Origin: Ruminiclostridium sp.
Lineage (GTDB): Bacteria; Bacillota; Clostridia; Oscillospirales; Oscillospiraceae
Assembly: GCA_017435425.1 (NCBI GenBank)
Contig: JAFSFC010000075.1
Span: 62,001-126,000 of the forward strand
Reading direction: 5' to 3'
Length of the DNA stretch: 64,000 nucleotides
The position numbers and the translations under genes are program-made. This document shows, in pieces, positions 7,646 to 15,553 of this stretch (the first letter of the stretch is position 1; each line of letters opens with the position of its first letter). The notes under the pieces were generated by a model. That model saw only the letters and a program-made list of their open reading frames with translations. It was not told the DNA's origin and searched no databases.

Positions 7646-8950
7646 TTACTCTGCACCCATCAGCAGGTTGGGCAGGAACAGAGACATATCGGGGATATAA
7701 GTCGTCAGCAGCAGGGTGGGCAGGTAAGCCAGGAGGATGATCAGCAGCATAGGCTTGATCATTTCCTTGGTGTCCACCTTGCAGATTCTTGCGCCCAGAT
7801 ACAGGAAGGGTGCGGTGGGGGGAGTGACGTTGCCCATGCCCAGGTTGACGCCCATGATGGCAGCCATCTGGTAGGGGCTGATGCCCAGGGCAATGCCGAT
7901 GGGCAGCAGGATGGGAGCGGTCAGCAGGGTGCCGCTGACGTCGTCCATCAGCATGCCGATGATGACCAGGAAGATGTTGATCATCAGCAGGACCAGGTAC
8001 TTGTTGTTGTTGGTCACTGCCAGCAGGCCGTCCAGGATCAGGGAGGGCACGTTGTTCATGACCAGGATGCGGCTGACCACCATGATGGTGCCCAGCATGA
8101 CCATGATGACGCCGGTGGTGACGGCGGACTCACGGAAGGTCTTGCCCAGATCTCTCCACTTGATACCCTTGTAGATATAGATGGAGACGGGGATGGCGTA
8201 GACGATGGCGACGCCGGCTGCCTCGGTGGGGGTCATGATGCCGCCGTAGATGCCGCCCAGAACGATCAGGGGCATCACCAGAGCAGGGATAGCAGTCAGG
8301 GTCTTCTTGCCGGCACGAGACATCTGCTGGTTCAGGGGCAGCTTCTCGGTGACCACGATGTCAGGGTACTTCTTGCACAGGACCACGCCCACGATACCGA
8401 TCAGGATGGTCAGGATGATACCGGGGATGATGGTTGCCAGGAAGCACCGCAGGACGGACAGGTTGCCGGCCCAGGCGATCAGGATCTGGATGGAGCTGGG
8501 GGGGATCAGCATACCGATGGGTGCGGAGCAGGCCAGGATGGCTGCTGCGATGCCCATGGGATACTTACGGTCGCGCATCTTGGGTGCCAGGATGGAACCG
8601 ATGCAGGACAGGGTTGCTGCGCCGGAGCCGCAGATGGCGCCGAACACAGCGCAGGCCACGGAGGCCACGAAGCACAGTGCGCCCTTCAGTCGGCCGATGA
8701 AGGCCTCAACCATCTCAACCAGAGCACTGCCGACGCCGCCCTTTTCCATGACACCGCCCAGGATGATGAACAGGGGGATGGCCAGCAGGACCACGCCGTT
8801 CATCTTGCTGTACATGGTGGTATACACGAAGGATGCGTCAAAGCCCAGGCTGTAGACCAGCCAGATGGAGGTCAGGCCGAAGGAGTAGACGACGGGCACA
8901 CCGATGACGATGGTGGCCACCAGGATGATAAATGCAATGATCAGTTCCAT
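7646..8950 (-). CDS. dctM: TRAP transporter large permease (DctM family)
   Basis: 434 residues with about twelve hydrophobic segments. The IPLFIILGGVMEKGG, GAICGSGAATLSCIGSILAP and MGVNLGMGNVTPPTAPFLYLGARI blocks are typical of DctM, the ion-coupled transport subunit of tripartite (TRAP) importers for organic anions. Its ATG overlaps the stop of the small permease gene by one base (TAATG), so translation is coupled. Last gene of a five-gene operon. The substrate is judged from the upstream opine dehydrogenase and racemase rather than from the permease. Confidence 0.93.
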   Translation of the reverse strand: MELIIAFIILVATIVIGVPVVYSFGLTSIWLVYSLGFDASFVYTTMYSKMNGVVLLAIPLFIILGGVMEKGGVGSALVEMVEAFIGRLKGALCFVASVACAVFGAICGSGAATLSCIGSILAPKMRDRKYPMGIAAAILACSAPIGMLIPPSSIQILIAWAGNLSVLRCFLATIIPGIILTILIGIVGVVLCKKYPDIVVTEKLPLNQQMSRAGKKTLTAIPALVMPLIVLGGIYGGIMTPTEAAGVAIVYAIPVSIYIYKGIKWRDLGKTFRESAVTTGVIMVMLGTIMVVSRILVMNNVPSLILDGLLAVTNNNKYLVLLMINIFLVIIGMLMDDVSGTLLTAPILLPIGIALGISPYQMAAIMGVNLGMGNVTPPTAPFLYLGARICKVDTKEMIKPMLLIILLAYLPTLLLTTYIPDMSLFLPNLLMGAE

Positions 8951-9495
8951 TATGCTGCTTCCTCCTCAGTGATCTCAGGCTCAGGCTCCTTGCCGAAGTC
9001 CTTGTTCAGAAGGACACGGAAGAAGTTGAACACAGTGTAGAGCTCCATGAAGATGAAGCCAAGGAGCAGAGGCCACTGGGACCAGGCCATGGGGATCTTC
9101 AGGCCGGTACTCACGGCAGAGAACTTCAGATTGAAGGACATATACTCGCAGCCCCACAGGATGAACACCAGGATGACCACGAAGCTAATGAGCTGAATGG
9201 CCAGCTCGATGCCCTTCTTCACCTTTGCGGACTTGAAGAAGGAGGAGAGCATATCACCCTTGATGTGAGAGTTCTCATAGCTGCCGTAAACGCCGCCGAC
9301 CCAGTACATCCACATGGCGATGACGGCGATGATCTCCTCCTGGCCGAAGAAGTTGCTCTGCATCACATAGCGCAGCACAACACCGGCGAAAACCACGCCG
9401 GCAGCCAGGATGGTGGTGATGATCAGGATCACGTTCTGCACGTTCAGCAGGCCGCGGAACACAATGTTATTTTCTAACTTTTGAATGAACGACAC
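8950..9495 (-). CDS. dctQ: TRAP transporter small permease (DctQ family)
   Basis: 181 residues with four membrane helices, including FFGQEEIIAVIAMWMYWVGGVYGSYENSHIKGDML, the conserved DctQ segment after helix 2. It pairs with the large permease and is needed for TRAP assembly. The start is a GTG (VSFIQKLENN) with AAGGAG about 10 bp upstream; no earlier ATG is in frame. It lies 23 bp after the binding-protein gene and overlaps dctM by one base. Confidence 0.9.
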   Translation of the reverse strand: MSFIQKLENNIVFRGLLNVQNVILIITTILAAGVVFAGVVLRYVMQSNFFGQEEIIAVIAMWMYWVGGVYGSYENSHIKGDMLSSFFKSAKVKKGIELAIQLISFVVILVFILWGCEYMSFNLKFSAVSTGLKIPMAWSQWPLLLGFIFMELYTVFNFFRVLLNKDFGKEPEPEITEEEAA

Positions 9496-9518
9496 AGCTC
9501 GTTTTCTCCTTGGATGAA

Positions 9519-10577
9519 TTACTCAGCTGCTGCGGTCAGGCCGTTTGCCAGCAGGGATGCCAGGACTGCCTCGTCCAGGGTGCCCTCATAGTTGGGCCAC
9601 ACGTTCTCCTGGAAGTGTGCCTTCATAGCGTCCATCTCGGCCTCGGTGGGCTGATAGATCTCGATGCCCATTGCGGCCATGTCTTCCATTGCCTGTGCGT
9701 CCAGAGCTTCCATCTGATCGCAGAAGGACTGGGTGGACTCGGTGAATGCGGTCTGGATGATGGTCTGGTACTCTGCGGGCATGCCGTCGAACAGTTCCTT
9801 GTTCATGATGCAGACGATGTTCTCGTAGATGTAACGAGCGTCGCAGAAGTAGCCCAGAACGTCACGGAAGGAGATGTAGTTGACGTATGCACCGCCGCCG
9901 ATCCAGCCGTCGCAGGTGCCGGTCTGCAGTGCGGAGTACAGCTCGCTGTAAGCGATGGTAACGGTGTTGAAGCCCATGCCCTCAGCAGTCCACAGGTAGG
10001 AGTCCATGGAGGGGCAGCGGATCAGTGCGGAGTGTGCAGCAGCGGGATCCATGGGGTTCTCGATGGGCTCAGCAGCGCCGATGCCCATTGCGCCGGAGAT
10101 GTAGATGCCCAGGGTCTCGATGTTCAGAGCCTGCTGGCGCTCACGGACGGTCTGGAAGAAGTAGGAGTCGGGGTTGGTGAAGACTTCCTTTGCCTCTGCG
10201 TAGGAACCGACCAGGTAGGGGATGGTCAGCATCTCCAGGGTGGAGTCGTAGGTGGTCACCATGGTGTTGACGGTCATGTCGATGGTGCCCTTCATAACTT
10301 CCTCGTAAACAGCGGTGTAGTCACCCAGCTGGTCGGAGGGGTAGATGGTGATGTTGACGGCGCCGCCGGTCTCCTCTGCGATCTTGTCGCAGGCAGCCTG
10401 AACGGAAACAGTCAGTTCGTGGTCAGCGGGGTACAGGGTTGCCAGGCGCAGGTCATAGGTCTGGCCTTCTGCAGCCTCGCCGCCCTCTTCTGCAGGCTCG
10501 GAGTCGCCGCCGCCGCAAGCAGCCAGCATGGACATGGACAGAGCCAGAGTCAGGATCAGAGCTAATGCTTTCTTCAT
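9519..10577 (-). CDS. dctP: TRAP transporter solute-binding lipoprotein (DctP family)
   Basis: 352 residues. A signal peptide with lipobox LAAC (Cys 21) predicts a lipoprotein on the outer face of the membrane. The mature part has the DctP pattern: LRLATLYPADHELT, EEVMKGTIDMTVNT, LTIPYLVGSYAEAKEV and GGGAYVNYISFRDVLGYFCD. DctP proteins clamp small carboxylates through a conserved Arg; here RCPSMDSYLWTAEG replaces the more usual K-IR-v segment, which may point to an unusual ligand. An Ala/Glu-rich linker follows the lipobox. AATTACCTCC (GGAGGTAATT) gives a strong ribosome site, suiting a binding protein made in excess. Confidence 0.9.
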   Translation of the reverse strand: MKKALALILTLALSMSMLAACGGGDSEPAEEGGEAAEGQTYDLRLATLYPADHELTVSVQAACDKIAEETGGAVNITIYPSDQLGDYTAVYEEVMKGTIDMTVNTMVTTYDSTLEMLTIPYLVGSYAEAKEVFTNPDSYFFQTVRERQQALNIETLGIYISGAMGIGAAEPIENPMDPAAAHSALIRCPSMDSYLWTAEGMGFNTVTIAYSELYSALQTGTCDGWIGGGAYVNYISFRDVLGYFCDARYIYENIVCIMNKELFDGMPAEYQTIIQTAFTESTQSFCDQMEALDAQAMEDMAAMGIEIYQPTEAEMDAMKAHFQENVWPNYEGTLDEAVLASLLANGLTAAAE

Positions 10578-10647
10578 GTTGGTAATTACCTCCTTTTGAT
10601 GGTTGCGTTTGTCTTTCTTACATTCGCGCAGGGGTCTTTATAATCCA

Positions 10648-10685
10648 GAGGGCCTCCCGCCTTCCCTACCAGTGGGAGGCTCCTC
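10648..10685 (-). other. Intercistronic hairpin before dctP
   Basis: GCCTCCC (10652-10658) pairs with GGGAGGC (10674-10680), and the stem can extend with GAGG/CTCC past one bulge. No T run follows on the minus strand, so it is more likely an RNA stabiliser or processing site raising dctP level than a terminator. Confidence 0.55.
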
Positions 10686-10707
10686 CGTATTATCATTTGA
10701 TCGCAGC

Positions 10708-11499
10708 TTACAGGAAGCCGTAGTAAGGAGTCTGGGTCACCACAGACTTGGCATACTTGATCAGGGTGATGGCATCGTAGACAGGCATGTTCAGCTCTGC
10801 CTGGATGCGGTGTGCGTAGGGGGGCATGTCGGTGCACTCCAGCAGGATGGCGCCGATGTCGGGGTTCTCTTCCACCATACGGCGGGCCATGCCGGCGACC
10901 TCGTCGCCCACCTTGTCGTAGTCCAGGCCGCCCTCACCGGTGAGGATGTTGGGGAACTCCTCTTCCTCCTGCATGCCGTAGACCACGCAGCGCTCCTGCA
11001 TCTCTTCGCTGATACCGCAGGCCTCGAACAGGGACTTGGTCAGGGTGTTCTTGTTTGCGGTCAGGATGCCCAGCTTCTGGTTGGACTTCATGCTCACCAG
11101 AGCCCAGGGCACCTGGACCATGGAGGACAGGTAGCAGGGGACGTCCAGGCGGTCTGCCACCAGGCGCTGATAGTGGCCGAAGAAGCCGCAGTTGGCGCAG
11201 ATGACACGGCAGCCGTCCATCTCCAGCTGCTTGGCAGCCTCCACGATGTTCTCCACCAGGGACATGTCACCGGCCAGGATGTTGTCGATGCCGGAGCCCT
11301 TGACTTCCATGAACTTCACAGGGAAGTCATAGGTGTAGGCGTTGCTGACGTTGCCGGGGAAGAAGGGCAGGTGTGCCCACAGCTGCAGGATACCAACGGG
11401 GAAGCCGTTCATCAGCTGGCCCACGGTGGTGTCATATCTTCTGTTGGGGGTGTTGGGGCCCATGTAGCCCCAGTTGCGGACGATCTTGTTCTCAGACAT
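10708..11499 (-). CDS. Aspartate/glutamate/hydantoin racemase-family protein
   Basis: 263 residues. Two catalytic-type cysteines sit where the Asp/Glu racemase superfamily has them: CANCGFFGHYQ in the first half and LLECTDMPPYA in the second. The family includes amino acid racemases, hydantoin racemase, maleate isomerase and arylmalonate decarboxylase. It lies 33 bp after the opine dehydrogenase and before a TRAP importer, so a role in converting the stereochemistry of an amino acid released from (or used for) an opine is a reasonable inference. The exact substrate is unknown. Confidence 0.8.
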   Translation of the reverse strand: MSENKIVRNWGYMGPNTPNRRYDTTVGQLMNGFPVGILQLWAHLPFFPGNVSNAYTYDFPVKFMEVKGSGIDNILAGDMSLVENIVEAAKQLEMDGCRVICANCGFFGHYQRLVADRLDVPCYLSSMVQVPWALVSMKSNQKLGILTANKNTLTKSLFEACGISEEMQERCVVYGMQEEEEFPNILTGEGGLDYDKVGDEVAGMARRMVEENPDIGAILLECTDMPPYAHRIQAELNMPVYDAITLIKYAKSVVTQTPYYGFL

Positions 11500-11532
11500 A
11501 CTGATTCTCCTTAACTTTGTGTAAAAGGGAAA

Positions 11533-12639
11533 TTACTTCTTGCCGGTGCGGACGTATGCCAGCAGGGTGTCCTTGTCCATGCCCTCGATGCCCAGCTCTT
11601 CCAGGCCGCAGCCGTTTGCACGCCAGTCCTTCTCGTGGACCACGTTGATGATGTCGATGAAGCCGTTGGTCAGAGGCATGTCGACGCCGACGACCTCAGC
11701 GATGGCTGCCCAGGGCACCAGGCCGAAGGGGATGTCCTCGGTCAGGTAACGGGAGTTGATGTCGTTGGGGCCGCAGATGGGGGTCAGGCCGATGGAGCCG
11801 TGGCCTTCCTTGTACAGATCCTGCCAGGTCCACTCGTAGTCGTCGGGACGGCCTGCGAAGTCCTCCATGGGACGCAGGTTGTAGCCCAGAACGTTGCCCA
11901 GAGCCTTGCGCTCCTTGTCCATTGCGATGTTCAGGCGGCAAGCGGAGGGAGTCCAGCCGTGCTCATACAGGAAGAAGTTGACCTGGGGAGACTCGATGCT
12001 GGAGATGTTGAACAGGACGGGGCCTGCGTGCCAGTCGGGGTTGACGATGGCCAGACCGCACTCCAGAACGTCGGTGTAGATACGCTCGAAGGGGAACAGG
12101 TCCTCACGCATCTCGTCGATCAGCTCGGGGCCCTTCTCTGCGGGCAGGAATGCGATGTTGATGGGGTTGCGGCCGAAGACGTTGACGGTGTCGGAACCCT
12201 TCTCGGTCAGACGTGCGTCGTAGGGCAGGTTGTTGGCGTCAGCGAAGATGGGGCAGTCCTCGTCGCCGATGACGTTCTTCATGACCAGTGCGGAGAATGC
12301 ACCGGGATAGGTGACGATGATCTGATCCTTGTGGACGTGGCCCTTCAGCAGCTTAGCATAGCCCAGGTGTGCGAATGCGGGAGCGACGATGCAGATGTAG
12401 TGGCAGCCCTCGACAGCCTTGGCGATGTCGTCGGTAACCATGTTCAGCTTCACTGCGCCCTGCAGCTCGGGGATGTTGCCCTGCAGCTTGATGGTCTCGG
12501 TGTCGAAGACCTTCTGCATGTTTGCCTTGAACTGAGGCATTTCGTACATGTTGACAGTGTGGCCCTTCAGGGTCAGCTCTGCTGCCATGGTGTGAGCGCC
12601 GTTGCCGCCGCCCAGAACTGCGATTTTCTTGGGAGTCAT
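11533..12639 (-). CDS. NAD(P)-dependent opine (octopine/nopaline) dehydrogenase family
   Basis: 368 residues. The N-terminus has the nucleotide-binding motif GGGNGAHTMAAELTLKGH, and the C-terminal half is the octopine dehydrogenase domain, with NISSIESPQVNFFLYEHGWTPSACRL supplying the conserved active-site His region. Enzymes of this family reductively join an amino acid and a 2-oxo acid, or run in reverse to break down opines. First gene of the operon, behind TTGTTA/TATAGT; AAAGGAT precedes the ATG. With a racemase and importer downstream, catabolism of an imported opine-like compound is my inference. Confidence 0.86.
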   Translation of the reverse strand: MTPKKIAVLGGGNGAHTMAAELTLKGHTVNMYEMPQFKANMQKVFDTETIKLQGNIPELQGAVKLNMVTDDIAKAVEGCHYICIVAPAFAHLGYAKLLKGHVHKDQIIVTYPGAFSALVMKNVIGDEDCPIFADANNLPYDARLTEKGSDTVNVFGRNPINIAFLPAEKGPELIDEMREDLFPFERIYTDVLECGLAIVNPDWHAGPVLFNISSIESPQVNFFLYEHGWTPSACRLNIAMDKERKALGNVLGYNLRPMEDFAGRPDDYEWTWQDLYKEGHGSIGLTPICGPNDINSRYLTEDIPFGLVPWAAIAEVVGVDMPLTNGFIDIINVVHEKDWRANGCGLEELGIEGMDKDTLLAYVRTGKK

Positions 12640-12765
12640 AATCTTCTGATCCTTTCTTTTGCTTTTTCAGGCCCTGAAAACAGAACCTGTCATACGGCAG
12701 GGTTACTGCGTCGTTCCTGCCGGTTTTTTCTATTTTGTACAGAAACCGTAAACGGAGCCCATACT

Positions 12766-12793
12766 ACTATAAATTGTTATATCATTTTAACAA
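12766..12793 (-). promoter_or_regulatory. Promoter of the opine/TRAP operon
   Basis: Minus strand TTGTTA (12788-12793), 16-bp spacer, TATAGT (12766-12771). The leader before the ATG at 12639 is about 120 nt. The region 12794-12884 is AT-rich with a TGAAA-AA-TTTCA palindrome (12860-12871) but no gene. Confidence 0.6.
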
Positions 12794-12884
12794 ATTTTTG
12801 TCATCCTTTCAAAGGCAGGAATTCTTTCTCTTTCCCCCCGTTTTTTTCGTACGAAAGGGTGAAAAATTTCATTTTTATAAGAAC

Positions 12885-12924
12885 AACCTCCATTTTTTGT
12901 CATACTGTACAAAAAATGGAGGTT
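12885..12924. repeat. Perfect 16-bp inverted repeat
   Basis: AACCTCCATTTTTTGT (12885-12900) and its exact complement (12909-12924) flank 8 nt. It begins 5 bp past the stop of the HD-domain gene and upstream of the opine operon promoter. It may be the HD-gene terminator, though the T run after it is poor, or a regulator site. Confidence 0.7.
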
Positions 12925-12928
12925 GCAA

Positions 12929-13552
12929 TCATTGGTTGCTGTCACGGTTTTTCCAGGCCTGATCCAGGTCCAGAAGCCGCCAGGCAAAGGGCACCAGGTC
13001 CTTGGCGGCCTGGTGGCGCATGAATTTGGCATCCAGGTCCTTCAGCCGGACCCGGTCCAGGTTGTCTGCATCCTTCAGCAGGCAGGTGAGCTCCACCGTC
13101 CGGGGATAGTCCTCGGGCTGGAAGGATCTTAAGATGGTCTCCATATCGGCATCGGGGTGGGCATGGGCGGTGACTGCCGCCTGAAGCTCCACCAGCAGCT
13201 CGCCGCTTGTTCCGGTGAGTTCTTCCAGCTTCAGGGCCGACCGGGCCCCGTGGTAGAGATCGAAGCCGTCAAAGGTCCGGCCCACGTCGTGGTAGCAGGC
13301 GGCATGGAAGTACTGTCGAACATCCTCTTCCTCCAGATCCTCCTGCCAGGCGATGAGGGCGGCAAAGAGCAGGACCCGATGGATGTGCCCGCTGCCGTGG
13401 ACCCGGCTCTTGTACAGGGCATCCTCGTCCATGGTCCGGTAAGTCTCCAGCAGCAGGGGATAGAACCGCCAGGTCTTGAGTCCCTGGATGAGGGCGGTGT
13501 CCTCCCCCCAGTCCCCCTGCTCCAGCAGGGAAAGCATTCTGTTTTCGCGCAT
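12929..13552 (-). CDS. HD-domain phosphohydrolase-like protein
   Basis: 207 residues. Metal-site motifs of an HD domain appear in order: HIHRVLLFAALIAW, ACYHDVGR (the His-Asp pair), TAHAHPD and LLKDADNLDRVRL. Such proteins hydrolyse nucleotides or phosphoesters in the cytosol; the substrate is not evident. GAGGAGGG precedes the ATG. It has its own promoter overlapping the end of the sigma-like gene. Its upstream neighbours (small sigma-like factor and helical protein) suggest proximity only. Confidence 0.82.
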   Translation of the reverse strand: MRENRMLSLLEQGDWGEDTALIQGLKTWRFYPLLLETYRTMDEDALYKSRVHGSGHIHRVLLFAALIAWQEDLEEEDVRQYFHAACYHDVGRTFDGFDLYHGARSALKLEELTGTSGELLVELQAAVTAHAHPDADMETILRSFQPEDYPRTVELTCLLKDADNLDRVRLKDLDAKFMRHQAAKDLVPFAWRLLDLDQAWKNRDSNQ

Positions 13553-13574
13553 GGCGGTCCCTCCTCATTTCATA

Positions 13575-13615
13575 GTAGTTAGCTCTATTAAACTACGCAT
13601 GGCCCCGGTTGTCAA
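13575..13615 (-). promoter_or_regulatory. Promoter and inverted repeat upstream of the HD gene
   Basis: Minus strand TTGACA (13610-13615), 17-bp spacer, TTTAAT (13587-13592). An inverted repeat GTAGTT (13575-13580) / AACTAC (13591-13596) overlaps the -10 and start site, an arrangement suited to a repressor. Confidence 0.6.
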
Positions 13616-13944
13616 TGGCGAGTTCCCGTCTGTTTCCGGGCCTTCAGCAGATCTCCCCCGTTGTACCGCATCCGGCTGCGGATGCGCTCCTCTCCCCGCT
13701 TCAGGGTCCGGGAGACCGTGCTGCGCTCCACCTTCAGGGCTTCGGCGATCTGGCGCATGTTCAGCCCCTGGACATAGTACAAAAAGAGGACCTGCTGCTG
13801 CCGGGGGGTCACATCCTCCCGGAGGGCTTTGCCCAAATAAGCCTGGAGCTCTGCCAGCCGGGTCTGGTTGTCTCCGGACATGGCCTGGACAAAGGTTTCC
13901 AGATCCACCCGGTCGTCTCTGTTATTATATTGTATATTTCTCAT
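13612..13944 (-). CDS. Small sigma-70 region 4-like transcription factor
   Basis: 110 residues. The C-terminal half, TPRQQQVLFLYYVQGLNMRQIAEALKVERSTVSRTLKRGEERIR, is a sigma-70 region 4 / YlxM-type helix-turn-helix. No region 2 is present, so it cannot act as a complete sigma factor. The ATG at 13944 follows AGGGGG and lies within the 3' end of the preceding gene (20-bp overlap), so the two are coupled. An alternative is a phage-type Clostridia regulator; its target is unknown. Confidence 0.72.
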   Translation of the reverse strand: MRNIQYNNRDDRVDLETFVQAMSGDNQTRLAELQAYLGKALREDVTPRQQQVLFLYYVQGLNMRQIAEALKVERSTVSRTLKRGEERIRSRMRYNGGDLLKARKQTGTRH

Positions 13945-14158
13945 TGCGGCAGTACCCCCTGTCGTAGTAGTGTTCCATATGTTCGGCCAATTCCTCCATC
14001 TCCCGCACAATGGGGTAGAGGACCAGGATCCGTTCTGACAGTTCCTCCCGGACTTCATCGCTCCGGGCAGCCTGCCGCTCTTCCCTGAGGGCCCGGATAT
14101 GTTCCCGCAGGTCTTTGGCCTGTTTGCGGCACAGAGGTGCCATCTCCTTCAGTGTCAT
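13925..14158 (-). CDS. Short helical protein, possibly the end of a zinc-ribbon protein
   Basis: 77 residues if begun at the ATG at 14158, which follows a strong GAGAGGAGG. It is charged and alpha-helical (LREHIRALREERQAARSDEVREEL) and ends HYYDRGYCRNEKYTI; I know this type only as a small protein beside region-4-like factors in Clostridia. The frame stays open upstream for 81 codons and encodes a four-Cys motif FCARCG(x)15CQVC, but I see no ATG for it; a CTG near 14316 follows AAGGAG. A longer zinc-ribbon protein with a non-standard start is therefore possible. Confidence 0.6.
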   Translation of the reverse strand: MTLKEMAPLCRKQAKDLREHIRALREERQAARSDEVREELSERILVLYPIVREMEELAEHMEHYYDRGYCRNEKYTI

Positions 14159-14347
14159 TTCATCCTCCTCTCTCGTGTGTTTTCGCTCCCGGCAGACCTG
14201 GCACAGGCCCTGCTCTGCCGGAGGATCGTAGGTATACTGTTCCTGCCCGCATCGGGCGCAAAAAAAGACAGGACGGTCCTGCTGGATGTCCCGAAAGGGG
14301 TAAAAAATAGTTCTCAGAAAAAAATCTCCTTTTTTCAAAAAAAGGTG

Positions 14348-14376
14348 TTGACAAAATGGGACTCGTCTGATATAGT
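14348..14376 (+). promoter_or_regulatory. Promoter of the tRNA-Thr/tRNA-Tyr unit
   Basis: Consensus TTGACA (14348-14353), 17-bp spacer, TATAGT (14371-14376), about 33 bp before the first tRNA. Confidence 0.85.
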
Positions 14377-14408
14377 TAACTTCGCTGTGAACGACACGCA
14401 TCCGACGC

Positions 14409-14484
14409 GCTGGTGTAGCTCAGTTGGTAGAGCAGCTGATTTGTAATCAGCAGGTCGGGGGTTCGAGTCCGTCCACCAGCTCCA
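14409..14484 (+). tRNA. tRNA-Thr (anticodon TGT)
   Basis: 76-nt cloverleaf: acceptor GCTGGTG/CACCAGC, D-arm GCTC-AGTTGGTA-GAGC, anticodon stem GCTGA/TCAGC with loop TTTGTAA, TTCGAGT T-loop, encoded CCA at 14482-14484. One mismatch occurs in the T stem. Confidence 0.95.
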
Positions 14485-14494
14485 AATTGAATAT

Positions 14495-14579
14495 GGAGGA
14501 GTTCCCGAGTGGCCAAAGGGGGCAGACTGTAAATCTGTTGTCGACGACTTCGGTGGTTCGAATCCACCCTCCTCCACCA
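14495..14579 (+). tRNA. tRNA-Tyr (anticodon GTA)
   Basis: 85-nt class II tRNA: acceptor GGAGGAG/CTCCTCC, anticodon stem CAGA/TCTG with loop CTGTAAA, a long variable arm (GTCGACGACTT region), T-loop TTCGAAT, encoded CCA at 14577-14579. It lies 10 bp after tRNA-Thr in the same transcript. Confidence 0.95.
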
Positions 14580-14616
14580 AAAATCCTTCATGCGTAAGCA
14601 TGGAGGATTTTTACTT
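14580..14616 (+). terminator. Terminator of the tRNA unit
   Basis: AAATCCTTCATGC-GTAA-GCATGGAGGATTTTT, directly after the tRNA-Tyr CCA end. Confidence 0.9.
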
Positions 14617-14666
14617 ATTTCCGCTTACTTCTTCACTATTACCTTAAGGAAGACCTTACATCTCAC

Positions 14667-14693
14667 CCGCAGCCCCTACGGCTGCGGTTTTTT
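14667..14693 (+). terminator. Second rho-independent terminator after the tRNAs
   Basis: CCGCAGCC (14667-14674) pairs with GGCTGCGG (14680-14687) and is followed by six T. Confidence 0.88.
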
Positions 14694-14765
14694 CGTCCCG
14701 CAACAAATCGTTGCTTGACGAAACCGCCCCCATTCGCTATGCTGGACCCAAAGGAGGTGACCCCC

Positions 14766-15434
14766 ATGACCATCCACGAAACCCTTCGCCGCCTTCGGCA
14801 GGCCAGCGACCTTACCCAGGAGCAGGTGGCTGGGCAGATCGGCCTGACCAGACAGGCCCTGTCCAGCTATGAGTCCGGCCGGACCCGGCCCGACATCGAG
14901 ACCCTCATGGCCCTGGCTGAGATCTATGGCACCGACCTGGAGGGTCTCCTCTATGGCAGCGAGAAACAGCAGAAAGCCCTTCGGCGGATCAAGGCGGCCG
15001 CCGGGATCACCTTCGGACTTCTCTCCCTGCTGACCCTGGTAAGTTCCATCCTCCTGTGGTGCAGCAACCGGTTCTTCCCTCTTTCCGAGGGACAGCTCTC
15101 CGCTGAAGAACTGGCTGTCCTGGAAACCCGCATGCGGCTGAACAGCCTATGGGAACTTACCGACAGCACCTTGCTGACCGTGTCCCTCCTGGCCTTCCTC
15201 CTGCTCCTGATCCTCCTGGTGAGACACCCCGGTGTCATTCCCAGGAAACAAAAACTTCTGTATGCCGGGGGCCTGGCTGCTGCCCTGCTGGTCCTTCCCC
15301 TGCCCTTCGGGCTGACGGACCCACTCTTTCCTCCGATCAACTATCTTTTCACCCCCATGCTGGCAGTAGGACGGCTGGCTGTTTTTCTGGCGCTGGACCT
15401 GATCCTGGAGCATTTTCTCAAGGGCAAAAAGTGA
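14766..15434 (+). CDS. XRE-family regulator with C-terminal membrane domain
   Basis: 222 residues. Residues 3-62 are an XRE helix-turn-helix (LRRLRQASDLTQEQVAGQIGLTRQALSSYESGRTRPDIETLMALAEIY). The rest holds about four membrane helices (near 78-98, 128-150, 160-180 and 190-215), so the DNA-binding domain is tethered to the inner face of the membrane. The ATG at 14766 follows AAAGGAGGTGA. It is monocistronic between terminators. Ligand and targets are unknown. Confidence 0.85.
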   Translation: MTIHETLRRLRQASDLTQEQVAGQIGLTRQALSSYESGRTRPDIETLMALAEIYGTDLEGLLYGSEKQQKALRRIKAAAGITFGLLSLLTLVSSILLWCSNRFFPLSEGQLSAEELAVLETRMRLNSLWELTDSTLLTVSLLAFLLLLILLVRHPGVIPRKQKLLYAGGLAAALLVLPLPFGLTDPLFPPINYLFTPMLAVGRLAVFLALDLILEHFLKGKK

Positions 15435-15444
15435 ACATACCTCC

Positions 15445-15478
15445 CAGCCAGGCCAATCGGTCTGGCTGTTTTTTTCTT
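15445..15478 (+). terminator. Terminator of the XRE membrane regulator
   Basis: CAGCCAG / CTGGCTG stem followed by seven T. Confidence 0.88.
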
Positions 15479-15505
15479 GTGCTCTCCCTACATTTTTGAT
15501 ATAGT
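15477..15505 (+). promoter_or_regulatory. Promoter of the AIM24-family gene
   Basis: TTGTGC (15477-15482), 17-bp spacer, TATAGT (15500-15505), right after the terminator T tract. Confidence 0.6.
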
Positions 15506-15553
15506 AAGAACAGAAGCATTCAACCCCACACTTTAATAGAAGGAGCGTTGTTT

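Noticed and set aside
7454..9040. Long plus-strand open frame rich in His, Gln, Asp and Gly opposite the TRAP genes
   Set aside because: It is the antisense of well-supported dctM/dctQ; low-complexity composition arises from reading GC-rich codons backwards. Similar Gly- or Ala-rich antisense frames lie opposite leuA, leuC, hisD, aroC and the Ig-like gene.
13612..13944. Complete ECF sigma factor
   Set aside because: Only the region 4 helix-turn-helix is encoded; region 2 is missing in 110 residues.
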